Below are positions 14,887-23,837 of a stretch of 46,481 bases of DNA, piece by piece (positions within the stretch are counted from its first letter, which is position 1; each line of letters opens with the position of its first letter). The stretch lies in contig CACYPS010000032.1 of the NCBI GenBank assembly GCA_902776305.1, forward strand, positions 1 to 46,481. The letters run 5' to 3'. The notes beneath the pieces are model-generated. The model did not search any database. It was not told the DNA's origin and saw only the letters and a program-made list of their open reading frames with translations. Origin of the DNA: an uncultured Lachnospiraceae bacterium (lineage in GTDB: Bacteria > Bacillota > Clostridia > Lachnospirales > Lachnospiraceae). Made by a program: the position numbers and the translations under genes.

Positions 14887-15306
14887 ATGAGACAGACCGG
14901 ACAGTTTGATTATTTTTATGGTATGCAGGCGGACACATACAGTTTTTACAGAATACCGAAGATTCTGTTTACGGACAAGATTTTCAAGGTTTTGTCCTGT
15001 GAAGCAAAGGTTCTTTATGGGCTGATGCTTGACCGCATGTCGCTTTCGATTAAGAACAAATGGTTTGATGAACAGGGGAGAGTTTACATCATCTTCACGG
15101 TGCAGGATGTCAGGGAACATATGGGGTGTTGCAGGCAGACGGCGATCAATCTGCTTGCAGAACTCGACTGCGACAAAGGTATCGGCCTGATTGAGAAAAA
15201 GAGGATAGGATTCGGCAAGGCAAATATCATTTATGTCAAGAATTTCGCAACGCAGGAGGAAGCGGGGGGAAAGGAATCTGGAAATCGTGAATGCGGTTGC
15301 CGGTGA
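14887..15306 (+). pseudogene. repA: RepA_N replication initiator, N-terminal part
   Basis: The start at 14887 has AAGGAG 6 nt upstream. About 130 aa match the RepA_N domain of Firmicute plasmids and integrative elements: FYRIPKILFTDKIFKVLS, then EAKVLYGLMLDRMSLS and GRVYIIFTVQDVREHMGC. This winged-helix domain binds the origin to start replication. The frame is lost near a run of six G (15264-15269) and ends at 15306, well before the linker and C-terminal domain, which persist in another frame up to 16300. The initiator is therefore split and probably non-functional unless frameshifting occurs. It follows parAB directly, the standard order in this family. Confidence 0.82.
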
Positions 15307-15422
15307 ACCGGATGCAGACGGATGTACCGATGATTCTTCTGATCTGGAGTATTGGGATGACGGAAGATTTGATGATGGGCTTCAGGAGGCCGGGGATACC
15401 TGCTCCCAGAAGTATGAAAATC

Positions 15423-15782
15423 ATACTTTTGTAAGTCCAGAAAATAGACTTCAAGAAGTCTAAGAAACAGACTTCTATAAGTCTGAATAATAGATTTCTT
15501 ACAGAGCCGGAAGAGGCTTCCGAGGAGGCTGAAAAGCTTGAATTTGACGCTTCTGATGATGATTTTTGGGTAAAATAGGTTCAGAATGCGTGAAAACGGG
15601 AGGATTTGCATTAAAAAGGCCAAGTGACATACCCGATGATGTGCAGGAAGCAGATCCAGAGAAGTCTGGAAAGCAGACTTCAAGAAGTCTAAAAAATAGA
15701 CTTCAAGAAGTCCAGAATGTAGACTTCAAGAAGTATGAAAATCATACTTCTGTAAGTCCAGAAAATAGACTTCAAGAAGTCC
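15423..15782 (+). repeat. 23-bp iteron array inside repA (putative replication origin)
   Basis: Units of AGACTTCAAGAAGTCY or close variants start at 15652, 15675, 15698, 15721, 15744 and 15767, exactly 23 bp apart, with an earlier cluster at 15423, 15446 and 15469 at the same spacing. Each unit is a dyad, AGACTT-4 nt-AAGTCT. Because 23 is not a multiple of three, successive copies are read in three frames (RLQEVQ, DFKKY, TSVSP). RepA_N replicons are known to carry their origin within the rep gene. Confidence 0.78.
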
Positions 15783-16300
15783 AGAAAACAGACCGTAATA
15801 ATACTGATATTTACGATACTGAAAAGAACGAGACTGAATCATATCAATCCCATCAGCCAATCTATCCATCCAATCCATCCAATCCATCTATCCATGATAG
15901 TCTGAGCGTCATGCGGCAGGAGATGGATGATGAGATGGAAACGAGAATGGCCTATAGGGAATTGATCCATGAGAATATCGGGTATGAGGCTCTTTGCTCG
16001 ATGTACGGCAAAGAGAGAATCGATGAAGTTGTGACGCTCATGCTTGATACGGTCTGCACAACCCACAGTAAGCTGCTTATTAACGGGGATGCCGTGTCAG
16101 CGGAGTGGGTAAGAAGCCGGCTTCTGAAACTTGATTATTTCCACATCCAGTACGTCCTTAATTGCCTGGATAGCAATACGACAAAGGTGCGGAATATACG
16201 GCAGTACATGCTCACGGCACTGTATAACGCAATATCCACCATGAATCACTACTATACCGCAGAGGTGAATCATGACATGTACGGTGATGGACCGGCTTGA
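15566..16300 (+). pseudogene. repA: RepA C-terminal part (out of frame with N-terminus)
   Basis: An open frame of 244 codons without a proper start codon (it opens at TTG 15566 with no ribosome site; first in-frame ATG in the conserved part is 15911). It contains the iteron-encoded linker, a low-complexity IYPSNPSNPSIHD stretch and then the C-terminal domain of this initiator family (about 16000-16270: YEALCSMYGKERIDEVV, LKLDYFHIQYVLNCL). The conserved C-terminal domain thus remains open while the N-terminal part is in a different frame; at least one frameshift and a stop lie between 15264 and 15600. Leftover of a plasmid or ICE replication module. Confidence 0.75.
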
Positions 16301-16368
16301 TCGACATTTGGTCATGCAAACCTGAATGATTATCGGATTGCTAAAGGGGAAGTATTTTTCTTGAGACA

Positions 16369-16383
16369 GTCCATAGAAGTCCA
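16369..16383 (-). other. att-core-like site, copy 2 (inverted)
   Basis: The minus strand reads TGGACTTCTATGGAC, matching the copies at 12991, 23316 and 45073. It lies 69 bp after the repA remnant. Site function inferred from recurrence only. Confidence 0.35.
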
Positions 16384-16467
16384 TAGCAGTATACGAAAGT
16401 ACATGGAGAGACAACACATAAATATAAGAAGCAGATAGGCTTATGCCACAAGGCAAAGGTGAGGAAA

Positions 16468-17304
16468 ATGAATAAGATGGATAGGATGGAAGAAAACCGC
16501 AGGACATTCAGATCGCAGAAACTGATCACGAAGAATGATGTGCTTAGCGGGATTCAGGAACTGAAAGAGGAGTGCCGCAAACAGGACGACAGCAAGGGAG
16601 GTCGGGTAAGCGAGTACACGAAACGCAGAATCAGAGAGATTGAGCGTTTTGAAAAAGAGATTAAACGGAAAGTGATTTTCGATGCGCCGGAGGACTGGTG
16701 GGCATATTCGATAGAAATGAGGAGCAGCGATATATCCCTGTTTCTTGAGCATTACAAGATTCTGTTCCCGGCAAAGGGTACTCCCGTCATGGATGTGAAG
16801 AATGACGAGAGGTATTGTCTGCTGACCATGAAAGCCAAGCTGCTCACGGTCGAGGAATATGCAAAGATGCACAAGATTGAGCATGTGACTGCTGTGACGA
16901 GGATCCGGAGGGGGAAGCTTCGGAGTGCGGTGAAATTCGGCAAGGAGTGGAGGATACCAGCTTTGTCACCGCCTATAACGGAGGGCTACACGTCGGCAAC
17001 GTATAAATGGGACACGTATTTGTCTCGTCTCCCGATCAGGTATGAGCTGATCAATGATTACTGTAAAGCAGATTTCTATCAGGATCAGGAAGATTTGAAG
17101 AAGTATCATGTGGTGTTCAGCGGGGAGGGGGTAGAGCCGCTTGATATCGAATGCGACCGGGATCAGAGAGGTTCGATAGAGCAGCTTCTGATTGCCCACC
17201 CGGATGTAAACTGTGAGTCGGAGGTTCTTTTCAAGATAAACTTCGCGCCAACTTGGCGCGAAGTTGAAGGAGACAGTCTTTCCGACCACAGCAATCAGGG
17301 ATGA
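16468..17304 (+). CDS. Uncharacterised excisionase-like HTH protein
   Basis: About 278 aa, started at 16468 (GAGGAAA directly upstream). Residues about 125-175 look like a MerR/excisionase-type helix-turn-helix: AKLLTVEEYAKMHKIEHVT, then RIRRGKLRSAVKFGKEWRIP. The N-terminal third is highly charged and helical. The C-terminal part has no recognised domain. The last 20 codons read through a 27-bp perfect palindrome (17239-17265) giving NFAPTWREV, so the original C-terminus may have been replaced when the palindrome arrived. Probably a plasmid or ICE accessory DNA-binding protein; function not assigned. Confidence 0.6.
   Translation: MNKMDRMEENRRTFRSQKLITKNDVLSGIQELKEECRKQDDSKGGRVSEYTKRRIREIERFEKEIKRKVIFDAPEDWWAYSIEMRSSDISLFLEHYKILFPAKGTPVMDVKNDERYCLLTMKAKLLTVEEYAKMHKIEHVTAVTRIRRGKLRSAVKFGKEWRIPALSPPITEGYTSATYKWDTYLSRLPIRYELINDYCKADFYQDQEDLKKYHVVFSGEGVEPLDIECDRDQRGSIEQLLIAHPDVNCESEVLFKINFAPTWREVEGDSLSDHSNQG
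17239..17265. repeat. 27-bp perfect palindrome, left copy
   Basis: Arms of 13 nt (AACTTCGCGCCAA and its reverse complement) around a single C. Identical to 21298-21324. The two copies enclose the membrane protein gene and the ietA-ietS pair. Confidence 0.9.
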
Positions 17305-17334
17305 ATATTGATTTACAAAAACGAGGAGGATGCT

Positions 17335-17652
17335 ATGAAGAACTGGATTTTCAAGGGATTGCTGCCGCTTTTGCTGATTGCGTTTCTACTCTTCTTTTTC
17401 AAGGGAGCATATCTGGTCGATGGGAAGATAGACTGGTTCTGGCTGTGGATGTGCGTAGGTGCGCCGTTCGGGATTGTCCATCTCGCCGTGTTCGTCATTC
17501 CGGTCAACATGGATATTACGGGCAGTCTGGGCGTTCTGTTCGCCCATCTGGTAATCAGTGGGCTGTTCGGCGGATTTATTGCCTTGTGGACGATGATAAA
17601 GGCGTTTTATTATTTGATTATTTACCCACTTACAAGTATTTATAAAGTATAA
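17335..17652 (+). CDS. Small multi-pass membrane protein
   Basis: A 105-aa protein, started at 17335 with GAGGAGG 5 nt upstream. About three hydrophobic helices (residues about 5-25, 35-60 and 65-95) with few charged residues predict an integral membrane protein. I do not recognise the family. It lies between the left palindrome and the ietA promoter, so it could be part of the same cassette or a leftover of the plasmid module. Confidence 0.6.
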   Translation: MKNWIFKGLLPLLLIAFLLFFFKGAYLVDGKIDWFWLWMCVGAPFGIVHLAVFVIPVNMDITGSLGVLFAHLVISGLFGGFIALWTMIKAFYYLIIYPLTSIYKV

Positions 17653-17717
17653 TTTAGCATCAATTTGAAGCGGATAACTGCCGGTGGTACAAGGCTTGCG
17701 CTTTGTCAAGCGGAAAA

Positions 17718-17746
17718 TTGACGGGTTCATAGGAGGGTGCTATAAT
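17718..17746 (+). promoter_or_regulatory. Sigma-A promoter of ietAS
   Basis: TTGACG (17718-17723), a 17-nt spacer and a perfect TATAAT (17741-17746), 35 bp before the ietA start. This is the best promoter-like sequence in the window, so the pair is probably expressed constitutively. Confidence 0.8.
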
Positions 17747-17781
17747 AACCATGGGGAGCTATCGGAAGGGAGGTGTTTTGC

Positions 17782-18741
17782 ATGGCTACAGCTGATCAAA
17801 TCAGGAGTTTGGTAAAAGCGCATAGTGCTCATGATGACGAAAAATTCAAGACTGTAGTTTTGCAGATCGCAGCCCACGAAGCGAAACTTGGTCATGGGAG
17901 CATAGCACAGGAATTAAAAAAGGAAGCCGCTAATATTGGTAAAGGGTCATCTGTTATCAGAATAAACCCTAATCACAGCTCGATGCTGGATTATTCGATG
18001 CCTTCGGTGAAGTTATCAGAGCTTATAGTAAGTGATTCGGTTATCTCTAAGGTTAAGCGAATTTTAGTAGAGTATAGGAATAAGAGGAAGCTATATAATA
18101 GTGGCTTATCAAATAGAAGAAAGGTTCTTTTAGAGGGTCATCCAGGTACTGGAAAAACCATGACCGCCTCTATCATTTCATCGGAACTGGGGCTTCCGCT
18201 ATTTACAGTTCAAGTAGATAAGCTGGTCACAAAATTTATGGGCGAGACCAGCGTCCGGCTTCGCCAAATATTTGATAGCATGTCTGCTGATACGGGTGTA
18301 TATCTTTTTGACGAATTCGATGCAATAGGAGCGGACAGAGCACTGGACAATGAAGTCGGTGAGATGAGGAGAATCTTGAATTCATTTCTTCAATTTTTGG
18401 AAACGGATTCATCTGAGAGCATAATCATTGCGGCGACAAACAACCAGACAATTTTGGATAAGGCACTCTTTAGACGCTTTGATGATGTGATTCATTACGA
18501 TTTGCCTGACGATGACCAGATTAGAAGATTGTTTGAACATAAACTTGAAGGATATGCAGATAGTAGTATCTGTGTAGCAGAAGTGGTTGAAACGGCAAGG
18601 GGATTAAGCCATGCCGAGTTGTCTCTTGTATGCGATGACGCTATTAAGGAACATATCCTTTATGAAACCGCTATATCAAGCGCAACGATTTGCATCCTTC
18701 TTACTGAGCGTCATCGTATTTATCAGGGCAGGGAGGCATAA
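17782..18741 (+). CDS. ietA: AAA+ ATPase, IetA-like
   Basis: A 319-aa ATPase, started at 17782 behind GGAAGGGAGGTG. An N-terminal helical region (1-85) precedes a classical AAA+ core: Walker A GHPGTGKT (119-126), Walker B VYLFDEFD (173-180), sensor-1 AATNNQ and an arginine-finger region LFRRFDDV. It is followed 6 bp later by a subtilisin-like protease gene. The AAA ATPase + S8 protease pair matches IetA/IetS, described as a toxin-antitoxin plasmid-stability system on Ti plasmids and also as an anti-phage defence system. IetA is thought to restrain or activate the protease. Sequence is more A/T-rich than the flanks, consistent with recent acquisition. Confidence 0.82.
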   Translation: MATADQIRSLVKAHSAHDDEKFKTVVLQIAAHEAKLGHGSIAQELKKEAANIGKGSSVIRINPNHSSMLDYSMPSVKLSELIVSDSVISKVKRILVEYRNKRKLYNSGLSNRRKVLLEGHPGTGKTMTASIISSELGLPLFTVQVDKLVTKFMGETSVRLRQIFDSMSADTGVYLFDEFDAIGADRALDNEVGEMRRILNSFLQFLETDSSESIIIAATNNQTILDKALFRRFDDVIHYDLPDDDQIRRLFEHKLEGYADSSICVAEVVETARGLSHAELSLVCDDAIKEHILYETAISSATICILLTERHRIYQGREA

Positions 18742-18747
18742 TAAGTA

Positions 18748-21273
18748 ATGGCAGTAGAAAAAAGGAATATACTGCTAACTGGTATTACACAATCTATGCA
18801 GTATAAAGGAACCGGAGGAGGGAAAAAGAAAATCCCTCCTCGCAATCGTTCGGAACATGCAAGTTATATCAGCGGAAAATACGAGTCTTTTGTAAGCCAG
18901 GCCCTTAGTCATAAACAGGCGGCAGCAATAAAAATGAAGGGCATGTATGCAGAGTTTTCCGGCATGCAGAACTTTGAACTTGTTACAAAAAGCCTCGAAG
19001 ACAGAAGGGCGGGCATTAGGCTTTTAAATGTACAAACTATCGATGGCTGTATGAAAGCTACTGTATACATTCCGGAAGGAAAAGAAGAGTTCTTTCGTAA
19101 ACGAATCACTGAATATGCTGAAAAAGAAACAAAAGGTGGAAACCCCAGACATGCCGAATTGATAAACAGTATAGATGATATAAAGCAAGCGTTGCTTGAG
19201 TCTTTCTGGACGGATAAACTGGAGGTTCTTCCTAATGATAATCCGATAAACTGTGAAATTTGGCTTCGATATGATATGAATAAAGCCGAATCAGAACAAT
19301 GGGAATCTGTGGAAGAGAAGTTTCACAATGTCTGTGATGAACTTGACATTTCTGTTGATAAATCGAAGCATATTATATTTCCAGAGCGTATTGTCAAGAT
19401 GGCTGCTGTTAACAGACAAATGCTTAAGGATCTGTTAGACGCATTTGAGTATATCACTGAGATACGCCGTGCATCCGAACCAACAAGTTTCTTTACCGAA
19501 TTACGCAGGGAAGATCAGAGAGCCTGGGCAGAGGATTTATTATCTCGTTGCTCTTTCACAGATTCAGGTGTGAGTGTTTGTCTGTTGGATGCCGGGATGA
19601 ATGATCAGCATCCCCTCATTGCGCCAGCCGTTCTTTCGAATGGTCTCCATGCCGTAGAAGAGGGATGGGGAACAAGGGATAATATACACTATGACGGTTC
19701 AGATGGTCATGGGACGGAAATGGCGGGGGTTATCCTGTATAATGACTTGCAGGGGGCATTAGAATCTGATAAACCAATAACTGTTAATCACAAAATTGAA
19801 TCCGTAAAGATTCTTCCGAACAGGGGGCAGAACCCAAGGGACTTATATGGTGCAATAACACAGAAAGCGGTTTCTCTTGCCGAGATTGACAATCCATATG
19901 AGAAACGCATTATCTGTATGGCCGTAACCGCAAAGGAAGAATTAGATAATTCTGGTGAGGCCGGCAAGCCAACATCCTGGTCAGCCGCTCTTGACGAGAT
20001 TACATCCGGTGCGGCAGAAGCTGAAAATCCGCGACGGCTCTTTCTGGTAAGTGCTGGGAATGTTCATCCAAGTGTTTACACTGAAGGAGTGCCATATCCT
20101 GAAAGAAATAGGCTTGAACTTGTACAGAATCCCGGTCAATCCTGGAACGCAATAACCGTAGGGGGATATGCAGACAAAGTAGATATAATAGGTGAAGACT
20201 ATAACGGTTTTTCACCACTTGCTGAGCGAGGTGCCCTTTCGCCTTTCAGTTCAACTTCTGTTGGATGGAAAAAGAGTTGGCCGGTAAAGCCGGAAGTTCT
20301 GTTTGATGCCGGTAATGTGGCTACCAACGGATCTGATTATGTGGAATGCGATGATTTATCATTACTAACCACATTCTTTGAACCGAATAAAAGGCTTTAT
20401 TCAACAATCTGGGCTACAAGTGCGGCAACAGCTCAGGCAGCGCATTTCAGTGCGCAGCTTATGGCAGAGTATCCAGATTTATGGCCTGAAACAATCAGGG
20501 CGTTAATCATTCACTCTGCTGACTGGACTGATGCTATGAGGCATCAGTTCTGCCCGAAGGAAAATGATACGACCAAGAGCCAAAGGAGAGTTCTTTTAAG
20601 AAATTGTGGGTATGGAATCCCTGATTTGGAAAAAGCGATTCAGTGTGCAAATAATTCGGTGAACATGATTGTTCAGGGAGAAATCCAGCCATTCGTAAAG
20701 GAAAAGAGTGCTGCAAAAATGAAAGAGATGCACATTCACGAATTTCCCTGGCCGAAGGATGTACTTCTTGGACTTGGAGATGCACAAGTGAAGCTCAGAG
20801 TCACGCTTTCATATTATATTGAACCCTCTCCCGGAGAAGTTGGTTGGAAAGATCGCTATAAATACCCGTCTTGTGGTCTGCGATTTGAGATTAATAACGC
20901 GAATCAGTCATTGGAAGAGTTCATGGCGAAAGTGAACATTATTGCCAGAGCGGAGGATCATGAAGAGGATAATAGCACCAGCGGTTCTTCTGGTAATGAT
21001 TGGTATTTAGGACCAAATAACAGAAACGTGGGATCTGTTCACTCTGACTTCATTATCGCAAATGCTGCGGATTTGTGTGAATCAAAGTATGTTGCTGTAT
21101 ATCCGGTAGGAGGATGGTGGAAGGAGAGAGTGTATCTGGGCAGAAGCGAAAATACGGTAAAATATGCCTTGATAGTTTCCCTGTCCACACCGGAAACAAA
21201 TGTGGATCTGTATACTCCTATCATAACTCAGATTGGAGCCGCAATTCCTGTGGTTGTTCCGATTGGAAAGTGA
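18748..21273 (+). CDS. ietS: Subtilisin-like (S8) serine protease, IetS-like
   Basis: An 841-aa cytoplasmic S8 protease with no signal peptide. N-terminal ~240 residues form a domain specific to this family. The catalytic triad is visible: D281 in VCLLDAGMND, H321 in GSDGHGTEMAG and S558 in ATSAATAQ, with the oxyanion region SAGNVHP near 435. About 240 residues after the serine form a beta-rich C-terminal domain. Pairing with the AAA ATPase identifies it as IetS-like; in such systems the protease is the probable toxin or effector, degrading host or phage protein upon triggering. Substrate unknown. A terminator and the right palindrome follow. Confidence 0.85.
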   Translation: MAVEKRNILLTGITQSMQYKGTGGGKKKIPPRNRSEHASYISGKYESFVSQALSHKQAAAIKMKGMYAEFSGMQNFELVTKSLEDRRAGIRLLNVQTIDGCMKATVYIPEGKEEFFRKRITEYAEKETKGGNPRHAELINSIDDIKQALLESFWTDKLEVLPNDNPINCEIWLRYDMNKAESEQWESVEEKFHNVCDELDISVDKSKHIIFPERIVKMAAVNRQMLKDLLDAFEYITEIRRASEPTSFFTELRREDQRAWAEDLLSRCSFTDSGVSVCLLDAGMNDQHPLIAPAVLSNGLHAVEEGWGTRDNIHYDGSDGHGTEMAGVILYNDLQGALESDKPITVNHKIESVKILPNRGQNPRDLYGAITQKAVSLAEIDNPYEKRIICMAVTAKEELDNSGEAGKPTSWSAALDEITSGAAEAENPRRLFLVSAGNVHPSVYTEGVPYPERNRLELVQNPGQSWNAITVGGYADKVDIIGEDYNGFSPLAERGALSPFSSTSVGWKKSWPVKPEVLFDAGNVATNGSDYVECDDLSLLTTFFEPNKRLYSTIWATSAATAQAAHFSAQLMAEYPDLWPETIRALIIHSADWTDAMRHQFCPKENDTTKSQRRVLLRNCGYGIPDLEKAIQCANNSVNMIVQGEIQPFVKEKSAAKMKEMHIHEFPWPKDVLLGLGDAQVKLRVTLSYYIEPSPGEVGWKDRYKYPSCGLRFEINNANQSLEEFMAKVNIIARAEDHEEDNSTSGSSGNDWYLGPNNRNVGSVHSDFIIANAADLCESKYVAVYPVGGWWKERVYLGRSENTVKYALIVSLSTPETNVDLYTPIITQIGAAIPVVVPIGK

Positions 21274-21297
21274 CATTCCTTGTCAGAGCAGATGTTT

Positions 21298-21324
21298 AAC
21301 TTCGCGCCAACTTGGCGCGAAGTT
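21298..21324. repeat. 27-bp perfect palindrome, right copy
   Basis: Identical over all 27 positions to 17239-17265 and lies 25 bp after the ietS stop. Neighbouring sequence outside the 27 bp differs between the copies. Confidence 0.9.
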
Positions 21325-21391
21325 GAGAAAATGAAATAAGTGCAGGCAGGTATAAATCAGAATAAGCATATGGCGTAAACATCAAGATTAA

Positions 21392-21440
21392 GGAAGCCTA
21401 TATATTGCTGGAGAAACAGTGATATGAGGGCTTCTTTTTT
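21392..21440 (+). terminator. Terminator downstream of ietS
   Basis: GGAAGCC with an inner TTGCTG pairs with CAGTGATATGAGGGCTTC around GAGAAA, then six T. Placed to end the ietAS transcript. Confidence 0.7.
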
Positions 21441-21525
21441 AATATCGGGTTTTCATCAGAAAATATACTTTTTTCAATGTTGGTGATTCGATCAGTATAA
21501 GGATAGAGGAATAAGTCTCTTTTCG

Positions 21526-21837
21526 GAGGTTGAGGCATTGGATGTGCCGCTGGATTCTTGCCTTATCGACAGAAAGACGTGTGTTGAGCAGGAAGTCACA
21601 ACGAATGCCGTTATTGAAGAGATGCTCTGGGACTTTCAGAGCGTGAACGCCAAGTAATAATCCTTGTTGCTATGGCAGGATACAAAGTCCGGGAAGCTGC
21701 TAAGATTCCCGACATTACCGAACGGCATGTATTACGTCTCAAGAAAAGTGCTCAGGAAAAGATGCGCAGTTATCTTGCAGAAGAGGGTGTGGAGAATTAT
21801 CAACAGGCTTCTGATTATTTGCTTAAAAAGTTCTAAA
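21526..21837 (+). pseudogene. Frameshifted sigma-70-like or HTH regulator relic
   Basis: One frame reads EALDVPLDSCLIDRKT to QSVNAK and stops at 21655; the next frame continues as ILVAMAGYKVREAAKI, then ITERHVLRLKKSAQEKM and ends LLKKF at 21837. Joined, they give a protein end with a region-4-like helix-turn-helix, as in sigma factors or phage-type activators of integrative elements. A frameshift at about 21650 and the missing 5' part make it a relic. Confidence 0.55.
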
Positions 21838-21995
21838 TGGCATGTCATGTTTTTCTGTTTCACACGGAGAGGAAGTGAAGGAAACTAATGGGAGAGGCGG
21901 GGCATTTGAAAAGGTCGGGCCGATAATGGGGCGGCAGAAACAAATGTCTCGGCTTCTTTCCGATATGTAACAGGTGAAACCGGAAAGGAGTAATT

Positions 21996-22199
21996 ATGGA
22001 AAATATAGAAATGAAGGCAAAAGAGAAGCAAAAGGAAAAAATTTATGTCCGCTATGACGAGGGGGCAGAGAGATATTCAATGTGTAAGCACACATTTATG
22101 AAGCTCGCTGCGGATGCTCATGCGGTCTATAAGATCAACAGACTGATTCTCGTGAATACGAAAATATTTGAAGACTATCTGGAGACGTTCAGGGTGTGA
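21996..22199 (+). CDS. DUF6462 excisionase-like protein
   Basis: A 67-aa protein behind AAAGGAG. The core YVRYDEGAERYSMCKHTFMK followed by AADAHAVYKINRLILVNT and EDYLETF is the DUF6462 pattern common in Lachnospiraceae mobile elements, thought to be excisionase-like winged-helix DNA-binding proteins. It is intact, while the integrase downstream is not. A degraded second member lies at 23838-24113. Confidence 0.75.
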   Translation: MENIEMKAKEKQKEKIYVRYDEGAERYSMCKHTFMKLAADAHAVYKINRLILVNTKIFEDYLETFRV

Positions 22200-22301
22200 T
22201 CTGAACAACGGCGGAAAGAATTGGAAATATCTGCATAAAAAGCATTGCTTAATTGGATGACAAAAAGTATAATAAATATACTAATTCAAGGAGGCTGAAC
22301 A

Positions 22302-22481
22302 ATGGCAAAGATGGGAAGACCGAAAATCGATAATCCAAGAACCGAAAGAGTCTCCCTTCGATTAACACCTGAACAGAAGGCAGAATTATATGCCTATGCG
22401 AAGGAACATAAGCAGACTATTACAGACATACTTATGAAGCCATTCTGGGAAAAAATAGGAAAGACAGAGTGGGCTGAATAA
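22302..22481 (+). CDS. Small ribbon-helix-helix DNA-binding protein
   Basis: A 59-aa protein: MAKMGRPKIDNPRTERVSLR, then LTPEQKAELYAYAKEH. The basic N-terminus with VSLRLT strand followed by two helices fits CopG/Arc-type ribbon-helix-helix repressors, as found in element-encoded regulators and antitoxins. The ribosome site GGAGG is 8 nt upstream. No toxin partner is adjacent; the next gene is the integrase remnant 42 bp on. Confidence 0.7.
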   Translation: MAKMGRPKIDNPRTERVSLRLTPEQKAELYAYAKEHKQTITDILMKPFWEKIGKTEWAE

Positions 22482-22523
22482 GCAACACTTTCCGCCGTCT
22501 TTAATTAAGAAAGGCGGTAGAAA

Positions 22524-23225
22524 ATGGTAAGAAAAGACAAGAAAGGAAGACAGCTTAGAAGAGGAGAAGGCTATCGGAAGGACCGGGACTGCTATATATA
22601 CCAGTACAGGGATGAAACCGGTGAAAAGCGTACGATTTATGCAAAAACAATCCAGGAACTCCGCGAAAAAGAAGATCGGCTCACAATGGATTCAATGGAG
22701 CAGATTCAATCCTATGTTGCGGGGCATACGACCTTGAATCAGGCATTTGACCGGTATATGTCTCTTAAGTATAACCTTAAGGAAAGTACAAGAGCAAATT
22801 ACAATTATATGTATGATCACTTTGTACGGGAGACAATTGAGAAGAAAGTCATACGTGACTTAAAATACAAGGATGAGATAGACGGTATGAAGGGATTCGC
22901 ATTTTGCAATCGTTACGGACATGTCTTTAACCAGGGAGCGGTTAATCGGGCGATTCGAAGAATCCGTGAAGACTATAACGCAGAGGAGATTATCCGTGCA
23001 GCGAAGCAGAAAAGAAAACCCGTACTACTTCCTCCGTTCAGCTGTCATCATTTGAGGCACACGTTCTGTACGAGGCTCTGTGAAAAGGAAAACAATCTGA
23101 AAGCGATCCAGTCAATTATGGGTCACTCAGATATCCAGACTACACTCGGGATCTATGCTGAGGCTACGGATAAAACGAAGCAGGAAGCAATTAAGTCCCT
23201 CGGCTTCAGTCTTGATATCTATTAA
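22524..23225 (+). pseudogene. int: Integrase with internal deletion
   Basis: A 233-codon open frame whose N-terminal 115 residues (arm-binding and start of the core-binding domain, ending VIRDLKY) are joined in frame to the last 118 residues of the catalytic domain (FAFCNRYGHVFNQGAVNRAI, then CHHLRHTFCTRL, MGHSDIQTTLGIYAEA). The intact homologue at 11130-12473 shows that roughly 150-170 residues are missing, including the first catalytic arginine (LRIGE motif). The product cannot cut DNA but could still bind arm or core sites. C-terminal HxxR, GH and tyrosine remain. Confidence 0.85.
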
Positions 23226-23279
23226 TCAAAGTTAAGAAGTGTTTCTTTTTAAAGAAGCACCCCTGACATAAAAAGCCAT

Positions 23280-23300
23280 TTGACATATTTATGACATATT
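23280..23300 (+). repeat. Arm-type direct repeats of the deleted integrase
   Basis: TTGACATATT (23280) and ATGACATATT (23291) are 11 bp apart, with a related TGACATA at 23264. A second pair, CATGGGAC at 23523 and 23533, is further on. Position matches the repeats behind integrase 1 but the sequence is different. The rest of 23226-23732 is gene-free. Confidence 0.5.
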
Positions 23301-23315
23301 TTTTGTGTCTTTCAG

Positions 23316-23330
23316 TGGTCTTTTATGGAC
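23316..23330 (+). other. att-core-like site, copy 3
   Basis: TGGTCTTTTATGGAC, 16 bp past the arm-type repeats of the deleted integrase; see the copies at 12991, 16369 and 45073. Confidence 0.35.
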
Positions 23331-23732
23331 AGTGGATAAGACGAAGAAAAGCAGGAAAAGGGCTTAAATAAGCCAAAAAGGACTCTGGTGGATTCGTCGT
23401 GGATGAAGCATAAGCTCGTCCCGACCCTCCGCAGCGAGAAATGATACACGTTCTTGAGTAAAATCGCGTTTCTCCGTGGACGACCAAATTTGGAATAGAT
23501 TGCACTGTTTTTAAAACAATCTCATGGGACAACATGGGACATCAGTGGACGTGTACGTGTAGTTTGACAGTGAAAAACAGGACTTCCATGGACGTCTGTG
23601 ATGACGAAAAAATAGAAGATATTGACGCAAAAAGCGGGGAAAAGGCTTCAAAAAGTCTTCTCCCCGGGGAAACGTCAAAGAGGAAAACCGGTTCTAAGTA
23701 TCTTCTAATCCATGAAAATATTATGACTTAAT

Positions 23733-23770
23733 CCACATTTCTCTTAATGAAAAGAGAAAATGTGGTTTTA
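23733..23770 (+). terminator. Stem-loop terminator
   Basis: CCACATTTCTCTT (23733-23745) pairs with AAGAGAAAATGTGG (23752-23765), then TTTTATT. Separates the integrase remnant from the following relic genes. Confidence 0.7.
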
Positions 23771-23837
23771 TTGCAAAAAAATCTCAATTCTCTTTTTCTA
23801 AATTGCATCTCGTAACACCAAAAAACGGAGGTTACAG

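Noticed and set aside
15423-15790. Regular repeats that might be a CRISPR array
   Set aside because: The 23-bp units are contiguous, dyad-symmetric and lie inside repA; there are no unique spacers of constant length between longer repeats and no cas genes.
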